Shown here: positions 12,739 through 24,480 of the stretch, one piece after another | Numbering within the stretch: position 1 is the stretch's first letter | Layout of the letters: every line of letters starts with the position of its first letter | Assembly: GCA_023213315.1 (NCBI GenBank) | Contig: JAKCPI010009310.1 | Span: 149,927 to 213,926, forward strand | Origin: Euborellia annulipes | Taxonomy: Eukaryota; Arthropoda; Insecta; Dermaptera; Anisolabididae | Direction: 5' to 3' | DNA length: 64,000 nt | The notes under the pieces: generated by a model | The model's database searches: none | Told to the model about the DNA's origin: nothing | The model's input: only the letters and a program-made list of their open reading frames with translations | Translations under genes and position numbers: made by a program

Positions 12739-13035
12739 CGGCAGGAACAAGTTGGTAGACGCATGGCTCTTGTTGGCGGCCAATGGCATTCTGACCCCAA
12801 CACGTTAACGTCCCGTAATCCCTGTCAGAGAGAGGCGTATAACGTAGTACACTCGTCGTCCCGTTTAACGTTTCATACTGTGAGGGTTTCACTGCCGCCG
12901 ATTCCCCACTATTGTTGAACTGCCAGAAGAAAGTGACGTCACTTGGGTCTGCAGTCACTTGACAGCGTACTTTGAGTCGCTCGTCCAGCGAGCCACCCAC
13001 TACCACTACTTCGTCACCGCGACACACAGGTGCAA
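12739..13035 (-). CDS. Sidestep-like receptor, Ig-domain exon (downstream of the two seen)
   Basis: Seen: minus strand, acceptor TTGTTTTCAG, donor GTAAGT, 297 nt open throughout, phase 1 at both ends. The joined first codon gives F followed by APVCRGDE. Ig hallmarks follow in order: the first cysteine in LKVRCQV, the tryptophan in FFWQFNNS, then D-Y-G-T-L-T-C-W-G-Q-N, the F-strand cysteine, and REPCVYQLVPAG-like ending (here QEPCVYQLVPAG). N-glycosylation motifs occur at NNS and NGT. Known: the APVC start, DYGTL-CWG-N and EPC-F/Y-V-PAG pattern is typical of an Ig domain of the arthropod Side family. The GC-rich coding sequence contrasts with the AT-rich surroundings. The donor shows the gene continues left, but no further exon is recognisable down to position 1, so 1-12738 is intronic at least in part. 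The paralogue cannot be fixed from one domain. Confidence 0.9.
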
Positions 13036-13210
13036 CTGAAAACAATAGCACAAAAAAAAGAATATATTAAAATTTTATAGAAGAATCAGCTGCATTACGA
13101 ATAGAGTATGTAGAGTAAATAATCATCATCCAAATGCTGCCCTATACTCCACAAGTATAATCCATTCGAAAACAATAATCCTGGTCAAGAGAATATAAAA
13201 TTTTAAAAAA

Positions 13211-13755
13211 TATATGGTGTGACTGGTCGCACAGTACACAATGTTCTGTGCTTGTCACACCAGATTTTTTTTATATTCTTTCACTGATATACATGTATTC
13301 AAGATGTAAAATTTATAAATATGGGAAAATATTTATATTTTTTATACCAAGCCAACCATTTCTCCTATCTTTCCTATCAAGAACAAGAGTAAAGTGTGCT
13401 TCAAAAGATTTCAATAGCAAAATGAGAATATACATTTTAAAAAGTATCTAAAAAAATAATTGATTTTTGAAATCGTTGGAGCAAATTTTGAGAAAATCGA
13501 AATAAAATGAAAAAGTGCATCAGTAAAGTACTAGTCTGATTTTGTTCAAAAGCTTCGTGTCAAGACCCAGTGGAGTGGGTAACTTAAATATAAAATTTTA
13601 ACCACATAGCTCAATTCCTTCATGCTCAAAATTGGATACAGACACACACACAGACAAAGTTGGACTCAGGGGATCTCAATACGTGAATATCCATCAAAAT
13701 CTCGACATCGAATTCTTTACATGAATCCAATACTTTCTCTCTATATATATCCCCC
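13211..13755 (-). mobile_element. Terminal-hairpin element, shortened
   Basis: Retains GGTGTGACTGG...GTCACACCAG with a reduced hairpin and the ACTTTCTCTCTATATATAT end. Internal deletions include part of the TACTAGTAC region. Confidence 0.7.
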
Positions 13756-14297
13756 ATATATATCCTTATGTATACCCAGGGACCCACGAAAAAAATTACT
13801 AACAATAGAATTAACTAAATTTCCCGAGGAGGGTCACTTAAAAAAATCTTAAATAAAGAAAAAAATTGTAGACCCTCAACTCCTCCAAGAGTAATGAAAT
13901 AAGATAGATAGTATTATTCAAAATAAATTTATTTCATTATTCTATCATTTAGAAAACAGACTCCTTTAAAAAAGGATATCTTAATCATTCGTCTCCAGTT
14001 ACTCGAAATCTCTTTTGAAAGAACTCCCTTAAAAGGCATTAAAAGAAGAAATTTTTTGTTAAAAATATCTCTTTTCACTCATTCTATCCTTTTTAAAGCG
14101 GAAAGTGAGAGAGAGAAATATTTATTTCATTGCGAAAGGGCTGTAATAGGGCTACTAAAGGTTTAGCTTTCATTAACATTTTATTTTGATCTTTAGAAAT
14201 TTATCCAATTTCAAATGATCTTTTTAAATAGTCCAATTAATTAAAAGAAAAAAAAGTGAATCTTCTTTTTGATTCACAAATAATGAGCCTAATTTTT

Positions 14298-14952
14298 ACT
14301 TTCTCTTACCTATGTATATATGTATATATATATAGAGAGAAAGTATTGGATTCATGTCAAAAATTCGATGTCGAGATTTTGATGGATCTTCACGTTTTGA
14401 GGTCCCCTGAATCCAAAAAAGTGGTTTCGCGACATGGTCTGTCTGTGGGTGGGTGGGTGGGTGGGTGTGTGTTCAATTTTAAGGATGAAGGAATTGAGCT
14501 ACGAGGTTGAAATTTTATATTTAAGTTAAACACCCCCGGGACCGGAAAAATAAGCTTTTAATCAAAATCGGCCAAAGAGTACTAGTACTTTACTGATGTA
14601 CTTTTTCAGTTTTTTTCGATTTTCTCAAAATTTGCTCCAACGATTTTTTTTAAAATTCAAAAATCAATTATTTTTTAGATGTTCTTTAAAATGTATATTC
14701 TCATTTTGCGATTGAAATCTTCTGAAGACCACTTTACTCTTGTATTTCATAGGGAAGATAGGAGAAATGGTTGCCATGGTAACAAAATATAAATATTTTC
14801 CCATACTTATAAATTTTACATCTGAATTCAAATGTTCCGTACTGTCGGGAACTAAATATATGTCGACACAAAAAATCTGGTGTGACAAGCACAGAACACA
14901 ACTTTCGATTACCGAAGGTAAGAGAAAGTTGTGTGTTCGCCAGTCACACCAG
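14298..14952 (+). mobile_element. Terminal-hairpin element, full length
   Basis: Same ends as 8245-8898. The internal microsatellite has become a short GGGT tract (near 14446-14466). Confidence 0.75.
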
Positions 14953-15329
14953 ATTTTTAATTATGAACAAGTAAAACAAATATTCTCAAATGTTTGATTC
15001 GTCGGCCATTTATCATTATAATTATTATTATCATCAATGAACTTAAATATTTTTTTACTATCGTATAACAATACAGTAAAAACTCTCTTATCCGGCCTCG
15101 GATCAACTGCTCCTCGGATTAACCAGCCTATGCCATTAGAAGTATATTATTTATCATACATTATTTTTATTATTTCTAATATTATATTTAAATTGCTTTT
15201 TTGTATTTTAATTAAACTGTGTGGTGGGTGCAACATTTTGCAATATGTTCGTTCAGATGGTGAAGAGGGAGGGGGAAGGAGTTCCCTAGTTTGTGTACTC
15301 GCTGCTCCCAGTCTATTTTTAATTAATTA

Positions 15330-15560
15330 AATGCTTTTATTTAACTAAAAAGAGGGAAATAATTTAATTGTTGAATATTTATGATTTGAAATAAGAGCGT
15401 GGGGCGCTTCGAAGGGATTCCGTGGTACTAAGAATAGACAATTTCTTAAGCTATCAATGAGCGCCCCATGCTTTTATTTTGTCAAAAAATATTCAACATT
15501 TTTTTAACAAGAACAATTAAATTATTTCCTTCTTTTTAGTTCAATTTAAATAAAAGTATT
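15330..15560. mobile_element. AT-rich inverted-repeat element
   Basis: ATGCTTTTATTTAACTAAAAAG...GAGCGTGGGGCGC is inverted at 15459-15560. No coding sequence. Confidence 0.6.
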
Positions 15561-15684
15561 TTTTTTTTAAAAGCTTTTTTATTATGTGTTTGATGTAATA
15601 CTCCATTTGTCTGTTGCGTTAACTGATGAATAGTGAATAATAAAAAACAACGGAATGTAGAAAATATCTTTAATTTATTCTTTG

Positions 15685-15721
15685 GGCTATCGATTTCGTC
15701 CAAAGGACATCATCAGGCCAG
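15685..15721 (-). ncRNA. Hammerhead-like ribozyme (canonical core)
   Basis: Minus strand: GGC, core CTGATGA, T, stem II GTCC-TTT-GGAC, GAA, self-complementary ATCGAT, A, then GCT. This is one of the two best cores in the window. Confidence 0.7.
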
Positions 15722-15901
15722 CGTTATTGAAATATAAAATAGTATATACATAGTTTTTATGATTTTTAAAAGAGTTGAAACAAATTCTGTGTCATTTTAA
15801 TTAATTATTTTTTGATTTTTGATTTAAATGACACAGAATTTGTTTCAACTCTTTTAAAAATCATAAAAACCATCTATATACTATTTTATATTTCAATAAC
15901 G

Positions 15902-15939
15902 CTGGCCTGATGATGTCCTTTGGACGAAATCGATAGCTC
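15902..15939 (+). ncRNA. Hammerhead-like ribozyme (canonical core)
   Basis: Plus strand: CTGATGA at 15907-15913, stem II GTCC/GGAC, GAA then ATCGAT. Mirror of the 15685-15721 motif. Confidence 0.7.
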
Positions 15940-16078
15940 AAAGAATAAATTAAAAATATTTTCTACATTCTGTTGTTTTTTATTATTCACTATTCTTTTT
16001 TATTATATTTTTTTCTACGGGATATCCGGCTTGGAGTTCTCGGTCCCGACCAGGCCGGATAAGAGGAGTTTTACTGTA

Positions 16079-17068
16079 TTTGCTTACTGGAAAGTAGACA
16101 ATTCAAAATGACCAACTCACAAAATGATTTTTTGGTTATTTGCTACACAGATCCTTTAGAGCTTTAGGCAAATTTTATCAGTTGTGAAGTTGTAATCGAA
16201 AAAATTATCAGTGAATTAAACGTTTTTAACTACCAATATCTTAAAACTATCCATTTCTCATGAAAATACCTATATAATTTCTAGTTTATTATTTATTAAA
16301 ACGAGCGAATTATGGATTCAATGGGGAAAGAGTAACGTGAAGTTTGAAAGGTTGTTAATAAATAATAGAAAGTATAAGAAGAGTGGAATAGTCATCTAAA
16401 TAAAGGAAAAATAATATTCAGTTGCATTAGAGCTTTTAACAAACATCCAAGTTTTAATGAGTGGTGGGAGTAAACCAATGAATTAGTTAACTGCCATATT
16501 ATAAATGATCATAGTTTGATTAACGAGAGTTTGAACGTCAAAACATCTGATATTATCATAATATTTCCAACATATTTTTAGACTGCTATATAAAGATAAT
16601 TGAAATAATTAGGCTAACAAGGAAAATTGTTTTTTAATTTTTTCTTGATTTTTTAGATATTTTTATTAACTTTTTTTTTAACCATATTGCTAATTCTCAT
16701 GCATTAATATATTAATATTATTTTTTTTTTAAGTAAGCAAAACTTTATGAATTATTGATCCAAAAATATAACATGATAAATTATCTTTAATTTGCAGAAT
16801 TAATTTTCTAATTCAACTGTTTTTTTTAATTCATGAGAAAAAAGTAAAAGGGGTTTAAGAGATTTAAAGAAAAAAAAAATTTGATACTGTTTGTATGTAG
16901 GAGTACATTGCATAAATTCTAAAAACACAAAATAAAAAAGGAAATTGTAGGGCTTGAGTTTAGGGTTGAAAATATTAATATATACCTAATCTTAAAATAC
17001 TAAATTTTTCCAATTTTTAAAAATTGAGTATTTGGTGGAAATGTAATTGGAACCTGTGGATTCATCTG
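16079..17068. other. AT-rich intronic sequence, nothing recognised
   Basis: No repeat ends or coding signal seen. Confidence 0.5.
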
Positions 17069-17395
17069 TGTTTTCCAAACTGTGAGGCGCGCCTCCCTAG
17101 GGAGGCGCGGACTAGTCTAAGGGGAGGCGCGAATATTGGCCACCAAGATCAATTTTCCAAATGATTGCTAGTTTTATAAATAAAATAATAAAATAATTAA
17201 GAAGATTCTGGGCCAGAGTTTTTAATTAAAATAATAAATATGAATAAATAAAAAAATATTTTTATATAAATTTATATTTTTTAGTATTAAAAATTTTTGA
17301 TTTTATATTATTTTATTAAATGTGCAGGGGAGGGGGCGTCATACGATTAAATATTTTTAAGGGAGGCGTTGTAACATAAAGTTTGGAAACCACTG
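17069..17395 (+). mobile_element. hAT-type MITE (unit 2, left)
   Basis: Same family as 3488-3802: TTTTCCAAACTGTGAGGCG at the left, GTTTGGAAACCACTG at the right. Confidence 0.65.
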
Positions 17396-18181
17396 GCCTA
17401 AAGTAAGACTCATTCTAGAAAAATATACTATGTGTAAAACCCAAAGGCGGATCCATGTAAGTTTTTCAGGGTTTTAATTTTTTTTCTGCCTAGACGCGAA
17501 GCTCGCCGAAGGCGTTAGCATTGTTAATTATTTTATTTATTAGGATTAGATAAGGGGTTGAAAAATTAAAAAAAATGTTTTTTAAATTTATTTTAGCTAA
17601 ATCGAAGCCAAATAAATAGGAAACATTCAAAAAATAGCGTTGATTATTATTTTGATTAGAGGGGATGAAGGGTTGATTATTTAAGAAAGGCCTTGGAATA
17701 TTCCAAATCACTTGTTGACATTCTTTTTTATCTCTAAATATAGTTAGATTAGAGCAAAAGGTATTTTTTTTACTTTTAATAAAAAGGGAATTGTTATTTT
17801 CATCTATTTATTCCTATAATAAGAGAGAAGAGACAAGTTTATCTCGTTCAGTCGAGAGCGTGGCCTGCTGGCAGGCGCTGCTATCTTTTTTGTGTTTAAA
17901 GTGAATCAAAGTGAATAATTAATATAGTGTAACCCACCCTGACCACACCGTAAGCCAACACACCCTCTTGAGAGTCTTATTAAAGGTAATTATTATGCAT
18001 TTTATCGTTGAAAAAAAAAATGATAGAAACAAATAGTTTGACTGCAAAAAACGATTCTTTTGAATATGAAATTAAATATTTTGTATTTCACTAAGGATAG
18101 AGGGAGATTATAAGCTGTTGAAAGGGGGAGGGGGAGTGTAGGTGTCATTGAAAAAAAAATTAGTTTTTTATTTTTTATCTT

Positions 18182-18442
18182 TTTTTTTTTTTTTTTTTTT
18201 TAAACACCTTTTTTTCTCATTCACACTCAACACTCACACACACATTCACTTAGTCTTTTCGGGCAACTCAAGCCATATAAGACTTTATACGATAACCGTT
18301 ATTAATTAATAATATACATATTGGGGGTCCAGGCATTTCTATTTAAGCCATTTGGTATCCATTTCGGACTGCCAGGGATCCGATCCCTCGACGTTCGGTA
18401 TAGAAGGTAGGCACGCTACCAACTACACCGAGTCCGAGGGCA
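18182..18442 (-). mobile_element. tRNA-derived SINE in duplicated unit 2
   Basis: Full head-to-tail copy. The corresponding site in unit 1 (5077-5131) has only the tail, ending at CACACACATTC, so unit 1 has a deletion. Confidence 0.75.
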
Positions 18443-19337
18443 TTTTAAAATCTTCACCATTATTTACCATTATATTCTTTCTATATGGCCTATATTTTTG
18501 TTAATCGAATTTCCTTAATATGCTTTTACACAGGGGTGGATTAAGGGTTGAAAATTAAAATAAAATAATTTCAAAATAAAATAAAAATAATTTTTTATAA
18601 ATGTATTCAAATTATTTTGAGAGTAATTTCGCGGTGAAGGCTCGCATTTTCTTAAAGGGGGGGGGGGTATGAAGGCATTAACCAGGGGGGCTAATGCCCC
18701 ATCCCCTATAATGCACAAAGATATTAATGTTTTTTAATACTTTTACTAAAAAAATAAGTGCATTCCGTTTGAGTTAAAATTTATTTCAATATTTAGCAAA
18801 TAGTAGAGTAGGATAGAAACATTTTAATGTCATTCTAAAATTTCTTAATACTGGGGCGGAATTAATTTTTGAAGATTTCGAAACTCTCATAAACAGATAA
18901 TAATAACACTGGGTCACTTAAGATGGGTTTTTAAGAACCCATCACCCTTGCAGAATTTTGTAGAGATTTTTTTCATTAGGTAGAAAAGTAAGATATGATT
19001 AGTCCACTTAGAATTTTACTGGGGTGAGTTACCGCATCTTTTTGTATATAGAACTAATCTCAATCCTGATTTGAATTTTTACTTTCTCTTACCTCTTTAT
19101 ATGTTAATATATAGAGAGAGAAAGTATTGGATTCATGTCAAAAATTCGATGTCGAGACTTTGATGGATATACACGTTTTGAGGTCCCCTGAATCAAAAAA
19201 AATGATTTTCGCGACATGGTCTATCTATGTGTCTGTTTGGGTTCAATTTAAAGCATGAAGGAATTGAGCTAGGAGGTTGAAATTTTATATTTAAATTAGG
19301 CACCCCCTAGGGCGTGAAAATAAGATTTGAGAATAAT

Positions 19338-19554
19338 ATTTTTCTTCAAGAATGAAAGTTAGAAAAAACGAAGCCAAAATTTTTTCTTTAAAAATATATT
19401 TTAACAGCTGACGTTTCGGCTTTGGTCAAAGCCATCCTCTGAGCTGTTAGTGGTCATCCGAGGATGGCTTTTACCAAGGCCGAAACGTAAGCTGTTGAAA
19501 TATATTTTTAAATAAAAAATTCTGGTTGCGTTTTCTTCTAACTTTCATTCCTAA
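19338..19554. mobile_element. Inverted-repeat locus with two divergent hammerhead-like motifs (duplicated unit 2)
   Basis: Near-identical counterpart of the locus at 6179-6385. Motifs lie at about 19396-19440 (minus) and 19446-19487 (plus), with the same core substitutions. These therefore predate the duplication and are not independent copies. Confidence 0.6.
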
Positions 19555-19823
19555 TACAAATTCCACCAGCCATAAAATACCCTTACACCAGCGTTTTCCA
19601 AACTGTGAGGCGCGGCTCCCTAGGGAGGCGCTGTCTAGTCTAAGGGGAGGCGCGAATATTGGCCCCCAGGACCAATTTTCCAAATGATTGCTAGTTTTAA
19701 TATAAATAAGAATAAATAAAAAAAAAATTTATATTTTTTAGCATTAAAATTTTGTTTTTGTATTATTTTATAAAATGGGTGGGGGGGGGAGGCGTCACAA
19801 GATTAATTATTTTTAAGGGAGGC

Positions 19824-20938
19824 CAGAGTCGTACCGAGGTAGTTGGGGGCCTGGGGCGGCACTAGAAGAGGGCCCCGTATATTGAATTTTTTTTTGGGGG
19901 GTGGTCATCTTTAAATATCCCTCTCCTCCATACACAAAAATATTTTTAAAATACCGTATATCCCTGAACCCCAAGAGGTCAGAGCCTCTCAAAATGAAAT
20001 TTTCATTAAATTTTGTTTTACTAGCCGCGTCGCCCGCCTTCGGCGGGCTTCGCGTCTAGCCGGGGGCTTCGTCCCCCTGGACCCCCCCTCCAGCTGGCTC
20101 GGGCCCGCCTGCGGCGGACCCTCGCCTTTTCTTAATTATGAGAACCCGTGGCGCCCGCCTTTGCATCTATAGCAGGGGGCTTCGCCCCCCTGGACCCCCC
20201 TCCAGCTGGCTTCGGGCCCGCCTGCGGCGGACCCTCGACTTTTCTTAATTATGAGAACCCGTGGCGCCCGCCTTTGCATCTATACGGGGGCTTCGCCCCC
20301 TGGACCCCACGCAGCTGGCCGGCGCGCGGGGACCCTCGCCCTTGCTTCTTACTAATGAAAAGAAAAGAATTACTACCTATTCCAATCCAGAGCCTGCTTG
20401 AGGATTTGTTTACATTCATGGAATATACAAATGAAAAGAATACATAAATATTTCTCCATATATTTCCTATGGGAGAAATCGTAACTTTAAAAATTAATAA
20501 CTCAAAAAGTTATGGGAATTTTGGGATGAAAATAATTTTCCTGTAATCCCGAGAAGGTCCTCTTTATGCAAAAAAAATTTCATTTCAAAATTCCAACGGG
20601 AAGTTGCCTAAATAGAGCGTGACAGACAGACAGACAGACGGACGGACATTAGTGAATATATATGAATATGAATTATATATATAGATTTTTATCTAAATTT
20701 TCCCGATTTTACTTGAACCATGAGGGCCCCGGGGCCTCTTAAAGAGAAATTTTCATTAAATTTTTTGTTTTTTTTTATCTAAATTTTTTCGTTTTTACTT
20801 GAACCCTGAGGGCTCGGGGCCTCTCAAAGAGAAATGTTCGTTAAATTTTGTTTTTTTTTATAAATATATGGGGGCCTATGCCTGCTCGGGGCCTGGGGCG
20901 GACCGCCTCCCCCCCCCCCCCCCCTCGGTACGCCACTG
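19824..20938. mobile_element. hAT-type element inserted in a hAT MITE, 8-bp target-site duplication
   Basis: AGGGAGGC lies at 19816-19823 and 20939-20946. Ends are CAGAGTCGTACCGAGG and CCTCGGTACGCCACTG. The interior has repeated GAGAAATTTTCATTAAATTTT blocks and is itself interrupted at 20021-20687. No transposase frame. Confidence 0.8.
20021..20687 (+). mobile_element. HINE/DINE-like element with tandem GC-rich repeats and GACA microsatellite
   Basis: Begins CTAGCCGCGTCGCCCGCC. It has nearly three copies of a repeat of about 112 bp (starts near 20058, 20173, 20285) containing GGGGGCTTCG, and a GACAGACAGACAGACGGACGG tract near 20620-20645. It ends TATATATAGATTTTT. The layout resembles Helitron/Helentron-associated non-autonomous elements of invertebrates. 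Confidence 0.55.
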
Positions 20939-20974
20939 AGGGAGGCATGGTAACATAAAGTTTGGAAACCACTG

Positions 20975-23415
20975 CTCTAATCCATTTATTGCATATTGAG
21001 ATAGGTCTAATCATTTTCATTAGTCTTTCTCTTAAATTATTGTTTGTTTGCACTTAGACGCCCTTTCCCGCTTATGTTTCCTCACTGAGGGTCTTTTTTT
21101 TTATTTTTTGGCTTCTTCAGACATATAAACTGTATAATTATGTATGCAAAGTGTTTCATAATTGCATACTGATCCTTAAAAATGTGAATACTTGGGTAAT
21201 TGTAAAAAAAAGTTCGTATCAATCAAAATACGTAGGTCAGCAACCATTTTATTTTTAATAAACGGGATTTTGAATATTTTTTAAAATAATAAATTTTTTC
21301 TTAAGTTCATTTGAGACTGCATTTAATGATTTGACGCACAAAAACGCTTTTTTGAGTAAAAACTATTTTTCTTCTTTTACTAGTTGCGTCGGTGTAAGCA
21401 TATCATTAAATATTTTAAACGGTAAAAATGGTACGCTACTGCTTTTTATTAAAATAAATATTATTTAAAAAATTGCGATTATTTATTTATTATTTATTTT
21501 AAGGTCTTTTTCGACAACGGAGGCCATTTAGACCCCGGCTCTATTTATTTCGATTTATTGGTAGCCAATTAAATTCAAATAAATTTTGTCGCATGAGACG
21601 GGATGCGAACCCTCCTCAAGACTCTAGAGCAAAAATCGCTATTTATATCTTAATAAAAATGGCCCCTTTTTCGCCCTTACTTTTTCATAGTCATAGGCCG
21701 ATAGTGATATACATAGAAATCCATAAATCCTTATCCATATATTGCTATGTATATATTTATTTTTTCATTCGAAACCCGTTCGTCGGGCGAAAAAAGTCAA
21801 GGGGTCATTTTTACTAAGAAATAAATCACAATTTAAAAAATATTATTTATCTTGACAAAATACACTGACATGTATATAATATTTTTCAGTCAAAAATATT
21901 CAATGAGAACACCCTAGTGAAAGTAGAAAATTAGTTTTTACTCACAAACAGGTTTTTATGCAGTATTGCTAACTACCAAATTTCAACAAAATATCTAAAG
22001 GAGGTTCAATGAAATTATGAAAAATTTATTTATTTTTTTTTTAATATTTAACACGCACATACTGAGTATATCATAAATAAAGCGGTTACGGAGCTACATT
22101 GATATGAACTTTTTTCTTACAATCGACTATTTTTAAGGGTCAGCATTCAATTATGAAGCAGCCCAATTAATTTAAATAAATTTTCTGGAACCCGCATAAA
22201 GAGCTCTCGGTTTTTAAGTTTACAATAATTTAAATTCTCTGCCAAGGGGTGAGAGGGAAAAGAGTTGAGTGACTTATTTAAAAAGAGATTTAAATAAAAA
22301 AATAACTAATAGGAAAAAGAAAGGAAATAAAATAAAAACTAAATATATAAATAGATCAGCCCCTATTTCAATCCTTCACCTTTTTTATTTTATTTATTTT
22401 TTTTCAAAAAATACAAAGAGAATAAAAGGAAGAAGGAAATGGTGGCAGTGAATTCAGTCGGCTGATAGTGACGCATCGATGACAAATGCCAATCGAAAAG
22501 CAAACAGAAATGGAAAGAACGATCCCTGCACCCACCACCATCACTACCACCTTTTCCTTCATTTCTTTTATTTCTCCCTTGTGAGAAGTCATTTTTTTAT
22601 TTCCATGCAAAAAAAAAACGCCAATTTAATTGGTTGGTGTTCGATTGAGTTGCCACGCCCTTATTTTCCTTGTTTGTTCCGCTATTCAATAAACATGTCC
22701 GCTTCATTGGAATTTAATTAGTTCTTAAATTGTTTATTTATTCACAAACTTGTTTGTATATGGCTTGTTTAAAAATAAAGTGTTGAAAATAGAAACAGAA
22801 AGATTAGTTTCAATTTTAAATAAGCGTAGCATATATAGAATGGGAAATTTATATAAGCATATTTTAAAGCCGACATTTTCTTAATGAAAGGGTGTAATTA
22901 AAAAAAAAAATATCCTTGAATTTCTAAAAACCAGATCCCCCTCCAACCGAGTCGGTCCAATTCGTTTCACAGAATTAATACAAATATACGTACCTAGGTA
23001 CATAACTTGAATTAGTAAGAAATATATAGGGCCTACTTCTAGAGATGCAGGCGACAATTCGATAAAAATTTTAAAAGTCGATATTTTTTGAGTATCGTAA
23101 CTTTTGTTTCGATATTTTGAATGTATCGATACTCTAATTCGGCTATCGGAATCAATAAATATCGCCAAATTAATACAACTCAAAATAGATCAAACTTTCT
23201 ATACAAAAATAATTTTGTCCTTTAGTTGCAATTAATCAGTCTTATTTACAATTCATTCTAGTGACTTCTGTCATGCGCCAAAATATATATTTTAAAATTA
23301 TATTAATTCTTATTTGGCAGGTGTGATCCTAAAAATCATATTGGCATGTTTAAAAAAGGATTCCCAAAAAATGTACAAGATTTATTTTATTTTTTCTTCC
23401 TTCTGTAAATAATGC
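20975..23415. other. AT-rich intronic sequence, nothing firm
   Basis: Short frames (for example around 22400-22720) overlap on both strands and lack motifs or splice sites. Confidence 0.45.
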
Positions 23416-23424
23416 ATAGGCCTT

Positions 23425-23665
23425 TTTTTTCATTTATACTCACACTCACACACATTCACACAGTCTTTTCGGCAACTCATGCCATATAAGACTTCTATAC
23501 GATATCCTTTATTGATAATTATACATATTGGGGTCCAGGCATTCTTATTTAAGTCATTTGGAATCCAAATGGCTAAATAAAATCATCGGACTGCCTGGGA
23601 TCCGAACCGACTTTTGGTATACGAGGTTAGCACGCTAACCCCTACACCAAGCCCCGAGGGCATGT
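23425..23665 (-). mobile_element. tRNA-derived SINE, 9-bp target-site duplication
   Basis: ATAGGCCTT lies at 23416-23424 and 23666-23674. Same family: B box and ACTGTGTGAATGTGTGTGAG tail on the minus strand. Confidence 0.8.
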
Positions 23666-23967
23666 ATAGGCCTTATAAAAGAAAAGTATTCTCAAAAAAA
23701 TTCTTCTGAAGTTTTGCAACTTCGTTCTCTTTTTTTTCCTTTAATACGTATTCAGAAAGAAAAAAAAACTAAAATCAATCAGATAATGAATTATTGAAAA
23801 AAAGAAATGAAAACAATTTCATACTTGATTTGCTTCAAATGAGAAATGATAAAAATCCCTTTGAGATCACACATCTTCACATAGACAGAAATATACCTAT
23901 ATATGTACTGTATATAGGCCTACACTTTTCAACAGGTTTTGATTTTTATTCTTACTTATTCTTACAG

Positions 23968-24086
23968 GTTCAGGAAGATTGCAAACCTAGCTTTGGTGGA
24001 TTGGTTTTTGGTTATATGAGACAATTGCTACAGTGACAACAGCTACGTATTCACGCTAGTCCGGGTCTCCACATTTCCTTCATTTA
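23968..24086 (+). other. Exon-like island, plus strand
   Basis: TTATTCTTACAG before and GTGAGT after, ending CATTTA as at 50334. The first frame reads VQEDCKPSF but stops after 22 codons, so coding is unlikely. Confidence 0.2.
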
Positions 24087-24174
24087 GTGAGTAATTCATA
24101 ATTTTATTTCTTTTTGAAATTATAAATATCCTGAAATATAAATTTTTGACAAATTGAAAGAGTTGGTTATTAAA

Positions 24175-24480
24175 TATCTGGCGAGACTGGTCTGACAGCA
24201 CACAGTTTGTCCCACCAAATTTTTTGTGTCGACATATTTTTAGTTTCCGGAAGTACATTAGATTTCAAAATGTTAAATTTATAAATATGGGAAAATACTT
24301 ATATTTTATCACAGTGGCAACTCTTTCTCCTATCTTTTTTTTTTTTTTTATTAAGCCGGGTGACCTCCTATCTTTCCTATTAAGTACAAGAGTAAAGTGG
24401 TCTTCAGAAGATTTCAATGGCAAAATGAGAATATACATTTTAAAGAGCATCTGAAAAATAATTGATTTTTGAATTTTAAT
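24175..24480 (-). mobile_element. Partial terminal-hairpin element
   Basis: Right-end portion only (GCGAGACTGG hairpin remnant through ATTGATTTTTGAATTTT), with the 27-bp retroposon inside. Confidence 0.6.
24338..24364 (-). mobile_element. 27-bp 5'-truncated retroposon with 11-bp target-site duplication
   Basis: CTCCTATCTTT occurs at 24327-24337 and 24365-24375. The insert is poly(T) then ATTAAGCCGGGTGAC. The uninterrupted sequence is known from other terminal-hairpin copies (for example 57569-57595). Same 3' end type as the insert at 53522. Confidence 0.7.

Larger units (their letters stand above)
15627..15995. mobile_element. Palindromic element with two canonical hammerhead-like ribozymes
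   Basis: Arms of about 170 bp surround a short AT-rich centre. The palindrome lies inside the pogo-like MITE at 15072-16078. Each arm has a complete core. Confidence 0.75.
15072..16078. mobile_element. pogo/Tigger-like MITE with TA duplication, hosting two further palindromes
   Basis: TA-CAGTAAAAACTCTCTTATCCGGCC at the left is mirrored by GGCCGGATAAGAGGAG-TTTTACTG-TA at the right. Inside are inverted repeats at 15330-15560 and the ribozyme palindrome at 15627-15995. No transposase. Confidence 0.75.
17069..20974. mobile_element. Duplicated unit 2, bounded by hAT MITEs
   Basis: Matches 3488-6626 through the left MITE, the AAATCGAAGCC region, the CACAGGGGTGGATTAAG region, a partial terminal-hairpin element, a ribozyme palindrome and the right MITE. 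Flanks do not match those of unit 1. It lacks the two plus-strand SINE insertions of unit 1 but keeps a fuller copy of another SINE. Confidence 0.7.
19589..20974 (+). mobile_element. hAT-type MITE (unit 2, right) split by a second hAT element
   Basis: The MITE runs from CAGCGTTTTCC to GGAAACCACTG but is interrupted at 19824-20938 by another element with its own 8-bp duplication. Confidence 0.7.
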
